NCBI GenBank assembly: GCA_934045905.1
Contig: OW203762.1
Coordinates: 15,284,345 to 15,348,344, forward strand
Origin: Leuctra nigra
Taxonomy: Eukaryota > Arthropoda > Insecta > Plecoptera > Leuctridae
Direction of reading: 5' to 3'
Length of the DNA: 64,000 nt
The notes under the pieces are model-generated. The model saw nothing but the letters and a program-made list of their open reading frames with translations, was not told where the DNA came from and made no database searches. The translations under genes were made by a program, and so were the position numbers. Each line of letters starts with the position of its first letter. Position 1 is the first letter of the stretch. This document shows positions 1-15,475 of this stretch, one piece after another.

Positions 1-488
1 TTCATAATAGGTACACAGAAAAAAATATTTTGTTTAATTCAACTAAAACCTTATGTTTACGTGATTTAGTGTCTATATTTAGTTAGATTAACTAAACTTT
101 ACTTAATCCAACAAAATCATTTATTGGTTTAACTAAATAAATATAGTAAAATCAATCAAAAAATATGTTTACTGATTGTATTCTTAAATTAGCGAATCTT
201 TTTGGTTAGTTTTAGAATATCAAAAGTTGATGTTGGAATTCACTAAACAGAGAAGCTTGATATAAGTATATTTCGGGGAAAAGGATGACAACCCGGTTAT
301 TTGTTTTATGATGAAGTCTGTGATTAGTCAGTTTCGTCACGTGATTTCTTCCTTGCGATGACGTACTGCCACCGGCAGTTTGGCCGGCACGGCAGCCATT
401 TTGCACGCTTCTCTCTCTCCAAGCAAGCAAAGCGATTCGTTTCATTATTGTGATTAAAATGCACTTTTAATATTAATATCGTCATGCT

Positions 489-3400
489 ATGCGGATATCT
501 TATCTTGAAGAGTTTGAACCTTACAACATTGAAGAAAGACAACCATCAAGACATATTGAACGAGCAAGTTGTAAGAAAGAATTTCAAGAGGTAAGAATAC
601 TCAACACTACCTTGCCAAGACTCATTCATGGTATGTAATGGTTTGAGGTTAATGTGTCTGTGTCTAATAAGTAGTTTCCCGTTTGTATGGACGCACCTAC
701 TTAGTTGTAAGAATTAGACACAAAAACAATGACCTAACGTTAGAATCCACCACATAAAATAGGTACCTAGGTAGTAAATACCGCATGGAATGGTCCTGCT
801 GCGGTGTCGACAAATCAGTCAATTTTTTGCTTTTCACTCTGCAACAGTTTCTAGTAGGTACCTACTACCTAGGCTAGTAGAAAGTAGGTAGGTACCTACC
901 TAAACATAAGTGCATTTAATTCCGAAGTTATATTTGCCTAGGTATTTACCTCTAGAACTTAATCAGAAATACATGTTCATCAATAATCACGTGCGATGGT
1001 AGGTAGTTTAGGTAAGGTAGTCTAATCATTTGTCTTTAATCAAAATCCGAAGAACAATCTTGCACCTTACTTACTGCACATTAAATGTAATGAATGAGGT
1101 AACCTAGGTACTTCCCTATTCATTACCTACTTTTTTTCTGGATAACAGGATGCGAATCACCCCAAAGACGGAGGGAAATCAGTACGCTGCATCGCTGTCA
1201 TGAAACCAGGGAGCGCAATCGGTAAAGCTTCCGGGCTGATCTCAAGAAGAGCACATAATGAAGCGGACATACTTCCCTCTACTTCGTAAGTACCTAAACT
1301 AAGTAGGTGTAGGTACACTTAACAAAGCAAAAAAGGATCGCTCAATAAATCTGATTTGTTGAAAAATCTAAGGTCACATCATTAGAAGCCAATCAGTTTG
1401 ATCTCCTTGTCTCACTCTAGTATGTGACCTCTCATTTTAATAACAAGCATACATAGCGTGTTATTGAACATGCATTAGATTACAGTCATTAGATTGTAAT
1501 GTAGGTAGTCGGTATCACAGACGAAAGATTGAAATAAGAGAAAATTATCTTGACTCTTAAGCCCATGCAAAATTTTAAATTGATTGGACCAAGTCAGCTG
1601 ATTTTAACAATGCACATACATGAGCACCTAAATTGCATAGGTACAATGCACCTCTCAGCTAAAAAATTTCAAAATTTCACCATAGATGAAGTTGTGTGAC
1701 CTGTAGTACCTATCCAACAATGCAAAACAAATAATAAGAAATCGATAAAGAACAGAGGTCCGAGCAAAGTGTCAAAAGTCCCCCCCACCCCCAATGAAAG
1801 TGTTAAAGATAAAGTCGTGTTAATTTTGTAATGTTGTTTTAAAGATGATGCTGTGTTCGAGAACATCAGAGCCTGGTGTGATGTGGCGACAAGCAGTTCC
1901 CTGGTCGCTGTACAGCGATACCTAGTATAATGACGGTCGGTGACTTTCATCGGAGGATTTTCCATCTTGGGGGCTTCAAGTGGATATGTATTGGTACGTT
2001 AATTTCCAAGTTTGTTTTTACAACTTTTAAAGTTTGAAAAGTCCATTCATTCCACTCAATAACTAGGTAAGTAAGTCCCATCCACGGACTTTCCAAAATT
2101 CTACTTTGCATTTGATGAAGCTCTCATTTTGGTTCTAAGTAAAATTTTAACAAGTTTGAAATGAGATGAACATGTTGTATGGAAACATTTTGTGTGGATT
2201 CTACTTTCATTTTCTCATGGAAAAACAAAATTAATTTAAATTATACATTCTATTGATACCTACAGTTTACAAAATTATACTACTTGAATTCTCTGAGAAT
2301 ATTATGTCAGCTTCTATGTTATTGTTTTGAAAAGTCTGAGCGGACTTGTTGTGTGGAACGGATTTGCTTTGCAAGCATTGTTTGTTATTGAACATGACAA
2401 ACAATCTTCCAAATTTGTTCAACAATAATTTTTATCATTATAAAAATTTTGATCATTTGATTATTTTCATAATTTTTTTTATTGAGTGGAACGGTCTTTT
2501 CAAAAACTCAGAAGCTGACATCTTCTCAGGGAATTCATTGTAAATTGAAAACTGTATCTAGAGAATATGTACACTCAACAAATGATTAAAACGGTATTGA
2601 AAGAAATGGATTGTCTGAAAATCAAAAAAGTGATAGCATTATTCGCAATGCAGTCTATGCTAACTCTTCATCTAACTCTATAGTAGTTGAGCTCTGATTT
2701 CATTAATAATAACAAGGATTTATTGTCACGGAACCTGACCAGCAGCCAATCAGTTTCGTTCAAATGATCTCGTTTAATGATTTCGATTGTTTCGTTCATG
2801 ATTTGTTGGGTGTACAATTTAAAATTAATTTTGTTTTTCCATGAGGAAATGATAGTTGAATCTACACAAAATGCTTCAATTATTGGACCATTTTTCTCAT
2901 TTTAATGTTGTTAAATTTTGCTTAAAATCAAATGAGCTCCATCAATATTGACCTGGCTCTAAAGTAGACTATTGACAACTTTAATGTTATAAATGTACAT
3001 AAATATTCAACATTTTAGGGATTGAGGAGCCCCAATAATATGTATGTTGTTTATATCTACTTCCATTTTTGGTAGAGATAAAGATGTACATTGTTTTAAT
3101 TGTTAAAATATATTGTACTCTTTGCCAGTCCGTAAACATTTTGTTGCTGAAAATAACAGTTCCAATTAGAGAGCTTAGGCCCGGTTGTACCAAGTCCCGA
3201 TAAAATTAGCGGTAGGATTTATCGCCTGAAACCATGGCAACAGCCAATGAAACACAGCCATCTAGACTGCTAAAGTTCACTTTAAGGTAGGTTTACAGCT
3301 TGACGCTCGGCGCTCAACGCTAGCGCTGAAAGATGAACATGGTTTATAAATCTTTGACATTGAACGCCAGCGCTCAGCGTTGGCCAATCAGGAGGCTCAA

Positions 3401-3891
3401 CGGCGAGCGCTGAGCGCCACACGTCGAACGAACGCCGAGCTGTAAACGTACCTTTAGTCTAAAGTGAACTTTATCTTACTTATCGGGTCATCGTACAACT
3501 GGGCCTAAAGGTACGTTTACAGCTCGACGTTCGCTCAACGTTTGGCGCTCAGCGCTCGCCGTTGAGCCTCCTATTTGGCCAATGCCGAGTGCTGGCGTTG
3601 AAGGTCAAAGATAAACTATGTTCATCTTTCAGCGCTAGCGCTAAGCGTCGAGCGTCGAACGTCAAGCTGTAAACGTACCTTTAGAGAGTTAGATTATCTT
3701 CAAAGGGCCAAGAGTTTTCACATTAATTCGTATTCAATTCAAAGGCTCACTTATCAACGCGTTACACCGAGCGTTTTCCTGGTTTAATTAAATTTAGTTT
3801 GGTCAAATGACCAAGAATATTTGTCCGGTCAATTGACCTTGAACTATCCCTAACTATTTTTATTGTTTTCAGACTTCCGGAGAGATTTTGA
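489..3891 (+). CDS. Candidate three-exon gene, unknown product (85 aa)
   Basis: I do not recognise the product. Three segments join in one frame with canonical splice signals. Exon 1 is 489-590 (34 codons, donor GTAAGA). Exon 2 is 1149-1285 (acceptor AACAG, donor GTAAGT), and this is the only frame open through exon 2. Exon 3 starts at 3873 after a pyrimidine-rich TTGTTTTCAG acceptor and stops at 3891. The predicted protein is hydrophilic and basic, starting MRISYLEEFEPYN, with no signal peptide or membrane segment. Upstream, 330-430 is GC-rich with a GCAGCCATTTTGC motif that could be promoter-like. Possible poly(A) signals follow at 4251 and 4322. An upstream ATG at 484 in another frame is also open to about 592. 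It may be a host gene fragment captured by the surrounding element, or a chance assembly of splice-like signals. Confidence 0.3.
755..1320. repeat. AGGTACCTACC-rich simple region in intron 1
   Basis: Many degenerate tandem and inverted runs built from TAGG, TACC and ACCT, such as AGTAGGTAGGTACCTACC near 885-900. The motif is self-complementary, so the tract folds back on itself. Apart from the exon at 1149-1285, no coding signal is visible. Confidence 0.5.
2098..2966. repeat. Imperfect inverted repeat, decayed DNA transposon or MITE
   Basis: Positions 2098-2250 match the reverse complement of 2812-2966 at roughly three quarters of positions. The best block (ATTTTGTGTGGATTCTACTT to the A-rich AAACAAAATTAATTT) is almost exact. 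A second inverted repeat lies inside (2285-2355 against 2480-2545, sharing TGTCAGCTTCT and TTTTGAAAAG). A separate MITE occupies 2569-2815. No transposase frame is visible. Confidence 0.5.
2569..2815 (+). mobile_element. MITE, GTACACTCAACA family, copy 1
   Basis: A 247-bp repeat with short inverted ends, GTACACTCAACAAAT on the left and ATTTGTTGGGTGTAC on the right. The body (AACAAGGATTTATTGTC then CCTGACCAGCAGCCAATC) recurs at 18745-18936 in reverse and at 24409-24511, so this is a dispersed family. Confidence 0.6.
3175..3508. mobile_element. MITE with TTAGGCCCGGTTGTAC ends, interrupted
   Basis: TTAGGCCCGGTTGTAC at the left and GTACAACTGGGCCTAA at the right form inverted ends. Inner blocks CCCGATAA and TTATCGGG, and AAAGTTCACTTTA and TAAAGTGAACTTT, also pair. 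The palindrome is split by a second MITE at 3284-3454. Confidence 0.6.
3284..3454. mobile_element. MITE, AAGGTACGTTTACAGC family, copy 1 (nested)
   Basis: A palindromic element of ~171 bp inside the MITE at 3175-3508. Its ends read AGGTAGGTTTACAGCTTGAC and, inverted, AAGGTACGTTTACAGCTCGG. The interior is dense in GCGCTCAGCGCT-type palindromes. A flanking TA (3455-3456) fits a Tc1/mariner-type TA target. Confidence 0.6.
3508..3681. mobile_element. MITE, AAGGTACGTTTACAGC family, copy 2
   Basis: A 174-bp palindromic element with ends AAGGTACGTTTACAGCTCGA and inverted AAGGTACGTTTACAGCTTGA. It is flanked directly by TA on both sides (3506-3507 and 3682-3683). It lies immediately beside the outer MITE and is in inverted orientation to copy 1, so 3284-3681 forms a larger fold-back. 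Confidence 0.65.
3741..3782 (+). mobile_element. Orphan Helentron 3' end (CTGG)
   Basis: The block GCTCACTTATCAACGCGTTA to GAGCGTTTTCCTGG matches the 3' end of the complete elements at 38.3-41.5 and 57.3-58.2 kb, with the terminal CTAG changed to CTGG. No matching body is seen upstream. Confidence 0.45.
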
Positions 3892-4734
3892 CTTCCGAGT
3901 GGCGAACGTGTGTGTAGATGGAGAAACTAAACCCTTTACAAGCAGACTCGTCAACCATTTGTCATCTTCATTGGCCCCGACATCTCTGCAGTCGAGACGT
4001 CTTCATCGACCCGATCCAGTGCAAGGTGTATTCTTCACCCGAGTCGTTGACGTGTGCATTGAACATTAGCTATGAACACTCGTTCCACCGTAACCGATTC
4101 TGTTCGTAACGCACGGTCATTGCGTATGATCATTGATTGGGGTTTGATGACCACGTGCGAGTTTGTACAAAGTGCGAAGACTTATGTTCTCTTTGAATCA
4201 ATGCATTATTCTATTTTGTTTCTACTTGTGTGTTCAATGTTTGTAAGTGTAAATAAAAATGTTTTACCTACTACATTCTCAATGTTTGTAATTTCTTGTT
4301 TTCACCAAATCATTTTGTCCCAATAAACAAATTATTTAGTTAAATTAAATTAATAATTCATTTATATTAACTAAAGCATATTGTTAAAACAAGAAAATAA
4401 TTTTTAATCTTAACCTAATATGTATGTAAAACTAACCAAAATATATACTTAAATCTAGTTTATAGAGTTGATATCTTAGATTCAACTAAATAATTATACT
4501 TAATTCTACTAAAAGCATAGAGCTGATTCCGTAAACCAAGATGGCCGTACTAAAAGTTATTCTTAAATCTACTAAATAATATAGTGAAAACAACTAAATA
4601 TTTTAAACATAAAATATGTTTAACTTAACTAAGCTTGTCGTTGACTGTATAGTAAACATAGAATATAGTTAATTCTAATCATATTTTAGTAGATCTAAAC
4701 AAATATTTTTTTGTGTGTATAGTCTTCTTCTACC

Positions 4735-4916
4735 AATACTTGTGGAAAAGTTGGATTCATTACGTTTCTAAGCTTCTGTCTAGCCTGCGTTTAATATAGG
4801 TTTAATAATGTTAAAACGTTTATTAAGTTTTCTATGTGTTAACGCATCTTCGGTTCTATGTTTGCGCACGTGTTCGGTGCTCGCTCATCAACGCGTTACA
4901 CGGAGCGTTTTCCTAG
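4735..4916 (+). mobile_element. Helentron fragment with intact 3' end
   Basis: TTGGATTCATTACGTTTCTA and the following CTTCTGTCTAGCCTG match the interior of the element at about 39203. The tail TGCTCGCTCATCAACGCG and GAGCGTTTTCCTAG is a full 3' end closing at CTAG 4913-4916, followed by T. It is an internally deleted copy just outside the 4.7-kb TIR element. Confidence 0.6.
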
Positions 4917-6037
4917 TTATAGTTTAGACATGTGACTAATTATGCAGGAATCTACCCTTCGTTGGCATGACGTAAGATGAAACTGCCCTATAGTGAGAGC
5001 AAAGGCACGGCAATAAGGGCCGGAGTTCCTAATCTCTTCGTTAAAAGTAAAACTCTAGTTATCAATGTTTTTAGTCCAGCCAACGAGAGGTAAAGTTATA
5101 CCAATAGATAAGAAAATGATTCCTAAGAAGGTCAAATTGCGGTCGGTGATTGTACGCACGTTATCAATAATTTCACGGAATATCCATATTCTAAACATGT
5201 AACTTAAACACACAAAGATTTTAACGCTAATAAAAACTGTCTGAGCTTTCAAAGAAACATCAAAGTTTTGGCAGCCGTCAAAAGCTAATTCTAAAGATCA
5301 TAAAGCATTCCATCCAAAATTTAAACTCCCGTACTACACATCCAACAAGAAACATTGTACAATCCGGTCATCTTAAATAATTATAATCCACCAAGGCAAG
5401 AAGCAGCTGTTCTGAACTAACCCCATCTCTTAATCCTGGCGCCAGTAAATATAATCGCATCATCAGGATTACGAGCTTCCTTAAGACAGTGTTGCCGTTG
5501 GTAATTCGCCGTGGGTGTTGTTTGTTGGCTTATTATGTTGCTTATTAATGCCGCTGTGCCGGGGAGGTGAGCTAGCCCCCCCCCCCCCCCCCCCTACGAC
5601 GACGCTTGGAGGCGCCGGGTGACAAGTGACTAATAACCACGGGACGCGTCGACGACGCTAGACGCCGGGCGTCTCCGTCGTCTAAGTCGGGGAATTAATT
5701 ATGAAGATGACGTGGCCAATATGGAAGTGTCGTCTAGTGTCAGTTAGAGAAGATTCGAATGGGGTGAGGCGATTGAAGTTGGGGTGGTTTCATGAAGGAT
5801 TTTTAAGAGAGAGGGGCGAGAGGAGCGAGGAGAGGACCTCTTGAAACTTAAGCTCGAATCTTTGTTTTTGTATGTTTGTATACTTCTCGCATTACAGGTC
5901 AAAAGAAATGACGGATAAGGTCAATTAACCAGAAAACCAGAATAATGAACTGTTATTTAACATTGATTCGTGTTTATATGTTAATTGGCTCAAATAATAC
6001 GTTTTCTCTAAATGTAATTTCATATCGATGTATTGCA
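4917..6037. other. Intergenic, no gene; GC-rich C-run at 5576-5690
   Basis: No supported gene. The only departure from AT-rich background is 5560-5690, with a C homopolymer of about 17 (5578-5594) followed by CG-rich sequence containing repeated GACGACGC and GCGTC motifs. Short open frames here (for example 5055-5252 minus) show no recognisable domain. Confidence 0.5.
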
Positions 6038-6039
6038 AG

Positions 6040-6084
6040 GATCGGTGCTCGCTTTTCAATGCGTGACACTAACCGTTTTCCTAG
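6040..6084 (+). mobile_element. Degenerate orphan Helentron 3' end
   Basis: ATCGGTGCTCGCTTTTCAAT and AACCGTTTTCCTAG resemble the family 3' end, with the hairpin stem damaged. It closes at CTAG 6081-6084. No 5' end or body is detected. Confidence 0.4.
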
Positions 6085-9608
<3,524 letters not shown>

Positions 9609-9760
9609 GAAATGTCACGTGATTATCAGATCGTGTGCGCGGTTAATCTCATGTCGTTAATGGCGGTCACGTGACCCAGGTCGAGTTGCGCTTATCGACG
9701 AGGAAATCGCGGCGATGCGAGTAAATCAGCTCCCGAGGACGACGACTGCTGCAGACGCAC

Positions 9761-10238
9761 GCGACGCGGCAACACTGTCCGGTACACGAGGCATCGGCAA
9801 CACTGTCCGGTCACGAGGCATCGGCAACACTGTCCGGTACACGAGGCAGCGGCAACACTGTCCGGTACACGAGGCAGCGGCAACACTGTCCGGTACACGA
9901 GGCATTGGCAACACTGTCCGGTACATGAGGCAGCGGCAACACTGTCCAGTACATGAGGCAGCGGCAACACTGTCCAGTACACGCGACGCGGCAACACTGT
10001 CCGGTACACGAGGCAGCGGCAACACTGTCCAGTAACACTGTCCGGTACACGAGGCAGCGGCAACACTATCCAGTACACGAGGCAGAGCAACACTGTCCAG
10101 TACACGAGGCAGCGGCAACACTGTCCAGTAACACTGTCCGGTACACGAGGCAGCGGCAACACTGTCCGGTAACACTGTCCGGTACACGAGGAAGCGGCAA
10201 CACTGTCCAGTACACGAGGCAGCGGCTACACTGTCCAT
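9761..10238 (+). repeat. ~28-bp minisatellite, about 19 units
   Basis: Head-to-tail units built on GGCAACACTGTCCGGTACAC followed by GAGGCAGC. The modal period is 28 bp, with short 12-bp variants (AGTAACACTGTCC) where a unit is collapsed. Variable sites include CCGG/CCAG and CACGAGG/CATGAGG. Open frames on both strands are by-products of a period not divisible by three. There are no unique spacers, so it is not CRISPR-like. Confidence 0.95.
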
Positions 10239-10620
10239 TGCCTAAGACATTCCCCAACACTCCCGGAGACTTGGCGACACTGTCGAGGAATATACAACAT
10301 TGCTCTGATTATTAGCTAAACAGTCTCAGGACATAAGGGTATCGGCAACACTGTCCAGTATGTGCAACGTCGGCAACACTGCCGGAGACTTGACATCACT
10401 GTAGAGTGTGATAGGAACACCGTTAGATGATTACCACTGGCGAGATGATTGTGAACGTTTCCAGATCATTGAAGCACGTGGCAACACTGTAATAGCAAGT
10501 AGTGCTGTAACTGGCAACACTGTCCAGGACTTCGGAAGCATGCTGCACGTTGTTGGCAGATAATTGGGTAGTTCACAGCATTTCGACATTCATGGCCGAG
10601 TTGTGGCAACACTGGCAAGA
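10239..10620 (+). repeat. Decayed halo of the 28-bp minisatellite
   Basis: Isolated copies of the GGCAACACTG core persist at about 10274, 10337, 10372, 10480, 10511 and 10603, separated by diverged sequence. They look like old array units that have lost periodicity. Confidence 0.7.
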
Positions 10621-13600
10621 ACGTATATTTCGTGGATTCGTAAGATTTCCTCTGTTCTATAATCGAAAACACATTTAAACTCTTTCAAAAGCACTAGAAA
10701 CTTCAATGTACATTATGAATATCTTGATTGGAACCACTTTTCTTCGTACGAAATAAGATACATCATGATTGGTGACATTGCGATCTTGTATTACTAGATA
10801 TTGCCTCGAAAATCCGTTACTCTTTAAGAAATAAAATATTTATCACACTACATTTGGTGGCATAAGTAGGACATTCAATACAATGTGTGCAAACTGTCTC
10901 CTTTCTTCTTCAGCTATTTCTAACAAGATACATAAATTGATTACTAAGTTTCTTAATGTTTTTCATTCATGCAAATTAATTCTAATTTGTAATTCTGACG
11001 AATATATGCTGAAACATTTCATAGAAAAGGATAGAAATATTTCATTACGTGATAATTGTCTTACCCTTGATAATAAAGTGTCATTGCCGTTTATCCGTGC
11101 GTCGTTAAAATACCCCTCGATTCAAAGTCGTTTCATTTCCAATCTCCAGCTATCATGGAAAACGCAAGTACATCGTTAAACGACATAATTGCACCGTGAA
11201 CGAAATTCTCAATTAAAAATATCCCAGCTTTTTCTACATCGCTGTGGTCTGGCTCTACGGGATACGAAGGGGCTGAGAAGGAGGGAAAGAATTAAGCTGT
11301 ATCCGGATAATGAGTCGAGCAATTCTCAATCTACCACCTTTTAATCACCCACTGGGACGCCAAGTGAGGGCTTTTGTCGACAAAGAGGTGAAAAGTGGAG
11401 GACCATTGCTGTCGTACATATTAATGAAATGCGAGGCCTGAACATTCAAGCCGTTTCTTTCATGAGGAGTCGGATACAAATGTATATATTGTTTATACCG
11501 GCTACAATTGAATATTACTTATTTTTTATTTTCTCTCAACACCCTTTAAAACAGTGCTTAGAATTTATGAACGACATTATATTCATGAGTTTCTAATTTT
11601 AAATTTGGAAAAATATCTACTAGAGCAGATTTAAATACCTGATTGATTACAAATACGAATTACATATCATGTTATTGCTTCACCCACCGGACATTGAAAA
11701 AATGCCTGATCTAAATAATGGTCCTAAATAAATAAATGGCTTAGCACTTAAAATAACTGATAGAAAATTGTGATAATATATTATGGAATGTACCCTGATA
11801 GTAAAATTAAATAGTTTCTGCTTGAAAACTATCAATTTCAAATGATATGTCAAGAAAGAAGCTGAATAATGAAGTTGGAAAGTCTGAAAATCTCCAAAAC
11901 GCGTCGAATATATGCGGACCAGTCACGAAGCGGCAACAAAACTCTTCCAATACAAATCCCGGCTTTACCCTCCCTTTTACACGATCCATTATGATGAAAT
12001 CCAAATATTTCCTCTTCTTTCTTCGTGGATCATAAACTCAATCAACAAGCTACTTCACTCTCTCTTTCCGTTGTGATTTCAAATCGCTCTCACTCATTCC
12101 CTCTCGTGATTCCCACTCATTCTCTCCTAATCGTTGCATGTTTTCCGTAAAAGCAAAACAATCGGAAAGTTTCATGTCAACGGCATATTAAGAGCTTTCG
12201 TTTTATAAACTTATAGGAAGTTCTTAAATCAATTATGTTTCGCTAAAAATCATGTTTTTTTCTGCAATAGTTTAGTTCGTTTCTCATGCGAATTTATGTG
12301 CAAGTACTAACAAATTTGCCATGTTGAAACATCGATTTCTTCGCAATAAAAAGGCAACAGATAGTTAACTAACTCGTAATAAATATGTCAGTCTTAATTT
12401 TAAATAATATGTTAACAATATAATCAAGGTACTTACAATCACGTAATATTTTGCAGACGTTGTAAATATTAATTGCTGCATTAAAATAGCCGCAAAACAT
12501 TAATAAAAAATTGTTCCAAAGGGTTATTTTTATCCCGGATTTCCATTTCATTCTAATTTTGTTTTGAATTTGATTGAAATCCATCACAAAGTTGGGATAA
12601 CGAACATTTTCCAAATTGATTTCCAATTGAACAATTACTATAAATTTGTAATGGGGCAGGTAATGAACTTTATGAACTGATAAATTAGTTATTTTGTTCC
12701 AAACATTGCTAATAGACATTCCTAACTGCATACAGTACCTAGTACTGAATAACGGGGTAAAATAAGCTGAGTGCCAGCAAAATATTATGTCAGATTCCAC
12801 AACATTTCAAAAGTATAATTTGAATATAAATTCTCTGACAACATTTTTTAGAGTCTCTCTCGTGCTCGTAAGCTTTTAACCCAATTTCCAGTATAAAACC
12901 AGGTAGTAACATAAAAAAACTAGCTCTCTGTACTGCCGTAGCTTAAGATTATTTCAAAATTCTCCTATTAAATGTGCATTACGAAGTTAGATCCGAGTAG
13001 AATACCAACAGAGAGAAACCTACTTCGTGTGAATGTTAAATTTTACATGCAGCTTTCAGATGAAAACAGCTCCGGGCATATTGCATAGTCATAATGTTTA
13101 TAATATGTAGTTTGAGTTTCTTGGCGTGTTTTCCCTCATACTCTATGCATTAGTCTACTGTGTGAGCGAACTTTGCCGCCCCTCTGTGTAATGTGTGTTC
13201 ACGTACAACACTGTTAGCGATGTAATTAAGCCAATAAAGCTGCATGAAATGTATCCAAGACATAAAGTAGTACAGAGTTTCAATTAGGTTCAATGGCCCA
13301 GATAGATTATCTAGTCTGTACTTAAAAACTAGTCTCGAAGGATCAACTTGAGGAGGATATCATATATTTTTTTTAATTGAAAAAATTTAATTCTTGACTG
13401 CGTTAAGCTCCATGAGTTGATGATTCCATCTCTTGAAAGGTATAAATTATCACTTTTATTCCTGATTTAGATCTTACATTAGTTTTTTACTAACTTTTAG
13501 AACTTAAGCTCTTTTTATAAATATTGTTGTGGAGGGCGGGGTGATTAGGAACGCTTTTTGCAATTTCAGACCTCGACATTCAATATAATTCTTGTGAATG

Positions 13601-14775
13601 TAAACCAGTCTTCATATTATCTTCGATAGGAGACAAGAAACCAAATAATAATAAAATTGAAGTGTGAAAGCTTTTATATATGAAATATCATACACACCAT
13701 GTAAAATATACCACATACATGTGAAAGGAAGTACAAATAAATAAGAAATAGTAGAAGATGTATATGGTGAAAAGATGTAATATGAAGATGAATTAGAGTG
13801 AGAGGAAAGTATCTGGGGTGAAGATGTGAATATTTGGTGTAAATCAAAGGGGGGGCGAGTGTAATTGAATCTACAGATTTTTTCAAGCGGTTAAGCACCT
13901 GTTATTTGTGTAATTTGTGAAATATTACTCGTAATACGCAATCAAAAGTTAATTAGGTTAAAATAAAATCAACCAAAACACATTATCTTGAGTCTGAAAA
14001 CCTTCTTTCACACCGTTCATTACGCTCATCATTATTGGATCACCAACTTTTCAAACTAAAACTTTAAAAATTCAAATTTCTTCGCAAGTAATCTCTTTCA
14101 AGATTCTCTAACGGCATTTATTTTCCTATCAATTCTTCTGCCTCATGTATCTCAAGCTTGACTGCACTTTTCGCAAGTTTTTGCCTTCTTCACTTCATAC
14201 TTTCAACACTTCAATCACCTCCCATGCATTATGCAGCGGGACTGCATGGCAAGATGCTACCGTGTTGGCATCACTGCAGAGCTCAGTAATACCAACAAAC
14301 GAAACTTGACACAAAGTTAAGTCATGCATGCTGAGCTGCATTATACATGACATGAACTCTTTTCTACAAGCTAAGCGGGTCTCAGGAGGATTGGTAGTTA
14401 GCAACATTGATAACAAAATGTTCAAATGCAAAGAACATGCATTTAAATATTGACTCGTATGGTGGAAAGTGTATTCTATAGCCCTAAAATGTATATATGT
14501 TGGAACATTGTCTCTAACTGGTTATGCAACCAGTAGTTAGTTATCATTTAAGCACAATGAACCGAATAATTTAATGGGATTGTGAATAACACCCCTGGTA
14601 GGCTTGAGGTCTATAATTTGGCCGATAAATTGGGTCACTTTTTTGTTAGTACCTAGGTATTTTATTTTAATGCTATTTTCATACGGTATCGACTTCAAAA
14701 TTTAATTTAGTCACAGAATAATAGTAAGTAGTTATATTTGAAAAATTATCATTTTAGTGAACTTTTTTTAGTAAC
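10621..14775. other. AT-rich intergenic, no supported gene
   Basis: Nothing recognised. The longest open frame (12369-12800 minus, 143 codons) is AT-rich with a low-complexity Ile/Asn/Lys composition and no domain. A frame at 13674-13898 minus is equally uninformative. No tandem repeat or clear inverted repeat was noticed. Confidence 0.5.
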
Positions 14776-14962
14776 TCAGAGGTAGAAGGACGAAAGTCCA
14801 TTTTCGCGATTTTACATTGCACACTTTTGGAATCATGTAATTAAGCACTATCAATTGGAATTGACTGAAGCCAAAAAATGCACTTATATACTATTAAATT
14901 ATTATCTTGTACAATGGAATCTCAAGACTTATTGGAATGGACTTCCACCCTTCTACCTCTGA
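14776..14962. mobile_element. MITE, TCAGAGGTAGAAGG family, copy 1
   Basis: TCAGAGGTAGAAGGACGAAA at the left pairs with TTCCACCCTTCTACCTCTGA at the right. Interior blocks GCACACTTTTGGAATCATGT and TTGGAATGGACTTCC recur in a second copy at 47003-47218, which supports a dispersed family. Confidence 0.65.
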
Positions 14963-15048
14963 TGTAAAGATATAATAATAAAGCCCCCACAGCTAATTAA
15001 ACATTGATGTTTCCCATATTTATGCTTACAGTTACCCAGTTCTGTCCA

Positions 15049-15189
<141 letters not shown>

Positions 15190-15459
15190 GGGGAACGCCG
15201 TCGCGCGCATCCACTGGTCCTCTAGTAACATCATAATCCCACGGTTTCATGACGTATTGATGATTTCAACACAGAAACGGCATAGGAAACGTCTTGAAAT
15301 CACTTCGTGGTTCAAACTACCCTCAGTCACACATGACTACTTTCCCCCGCCATCTTAAACTAACTCAATGCGTGAACTCTCGGCAACTTGGAATACTCGA
15401 CGTCGCGGAGGGCCTAAGTGAAATTTGTGAGCGCGACTCAATGTTTGAACTGTTAGCTA

Positions 15460-15475
15460 CCCCCCCCCCCCCCCC
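15460..15475. repeat. Poly-C run (16 C)
   Basis: A homopolymer of 16 cytosines in otherwise mixed sequence. Similar runs occur at 5578-5594 and 24643-24660, so the exact length may be affected by sequencing error. Confidence 0.9.

Larger units (their letters stand above)
11..4720. mobile_element. 4.7-kb TIR element, unclassified
   Basis: The left end (from about 11) and the reverse complement of the right end (to about 4720) both start with a near-identical block, TACACA followed by an A-run and ATATTT, then GTTTA and ACTAAAA. The next ~200-350 bp on each side are rich in short ACTAAAT/TTTAGT motifs, as in the subterminal regions of some cut-and-paste DNA transposons. I find no transposase. 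The interior holds a candidate split gene, an older inverted repeat and several nested MITEs. A target-site duplication is not clear, partly because only 10 bases precede the left end. It could instead be two related AT-rich repeats facing each other by chance. Confidence 0.45.

Noticed and set aside
9761..10238. CRISPR-like appearance of the regular repeats
   Set aside because: Units are directly adjacent with no unique spacers, and the genome is eukaryotic.
9692..10315. Up to 170-codon Cys/Val-rich repetitive frames across the minisatellite
   Set aside because: Several frames on both strands are open at once, and periodicity comes from the ~28-bp DNA repeat; no splice or start evidence.
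12369..12800. 143-codon minus-strand frame
   Set aside because: AT-driven Ile/Asn/Lys composition with no motif; likely chance.
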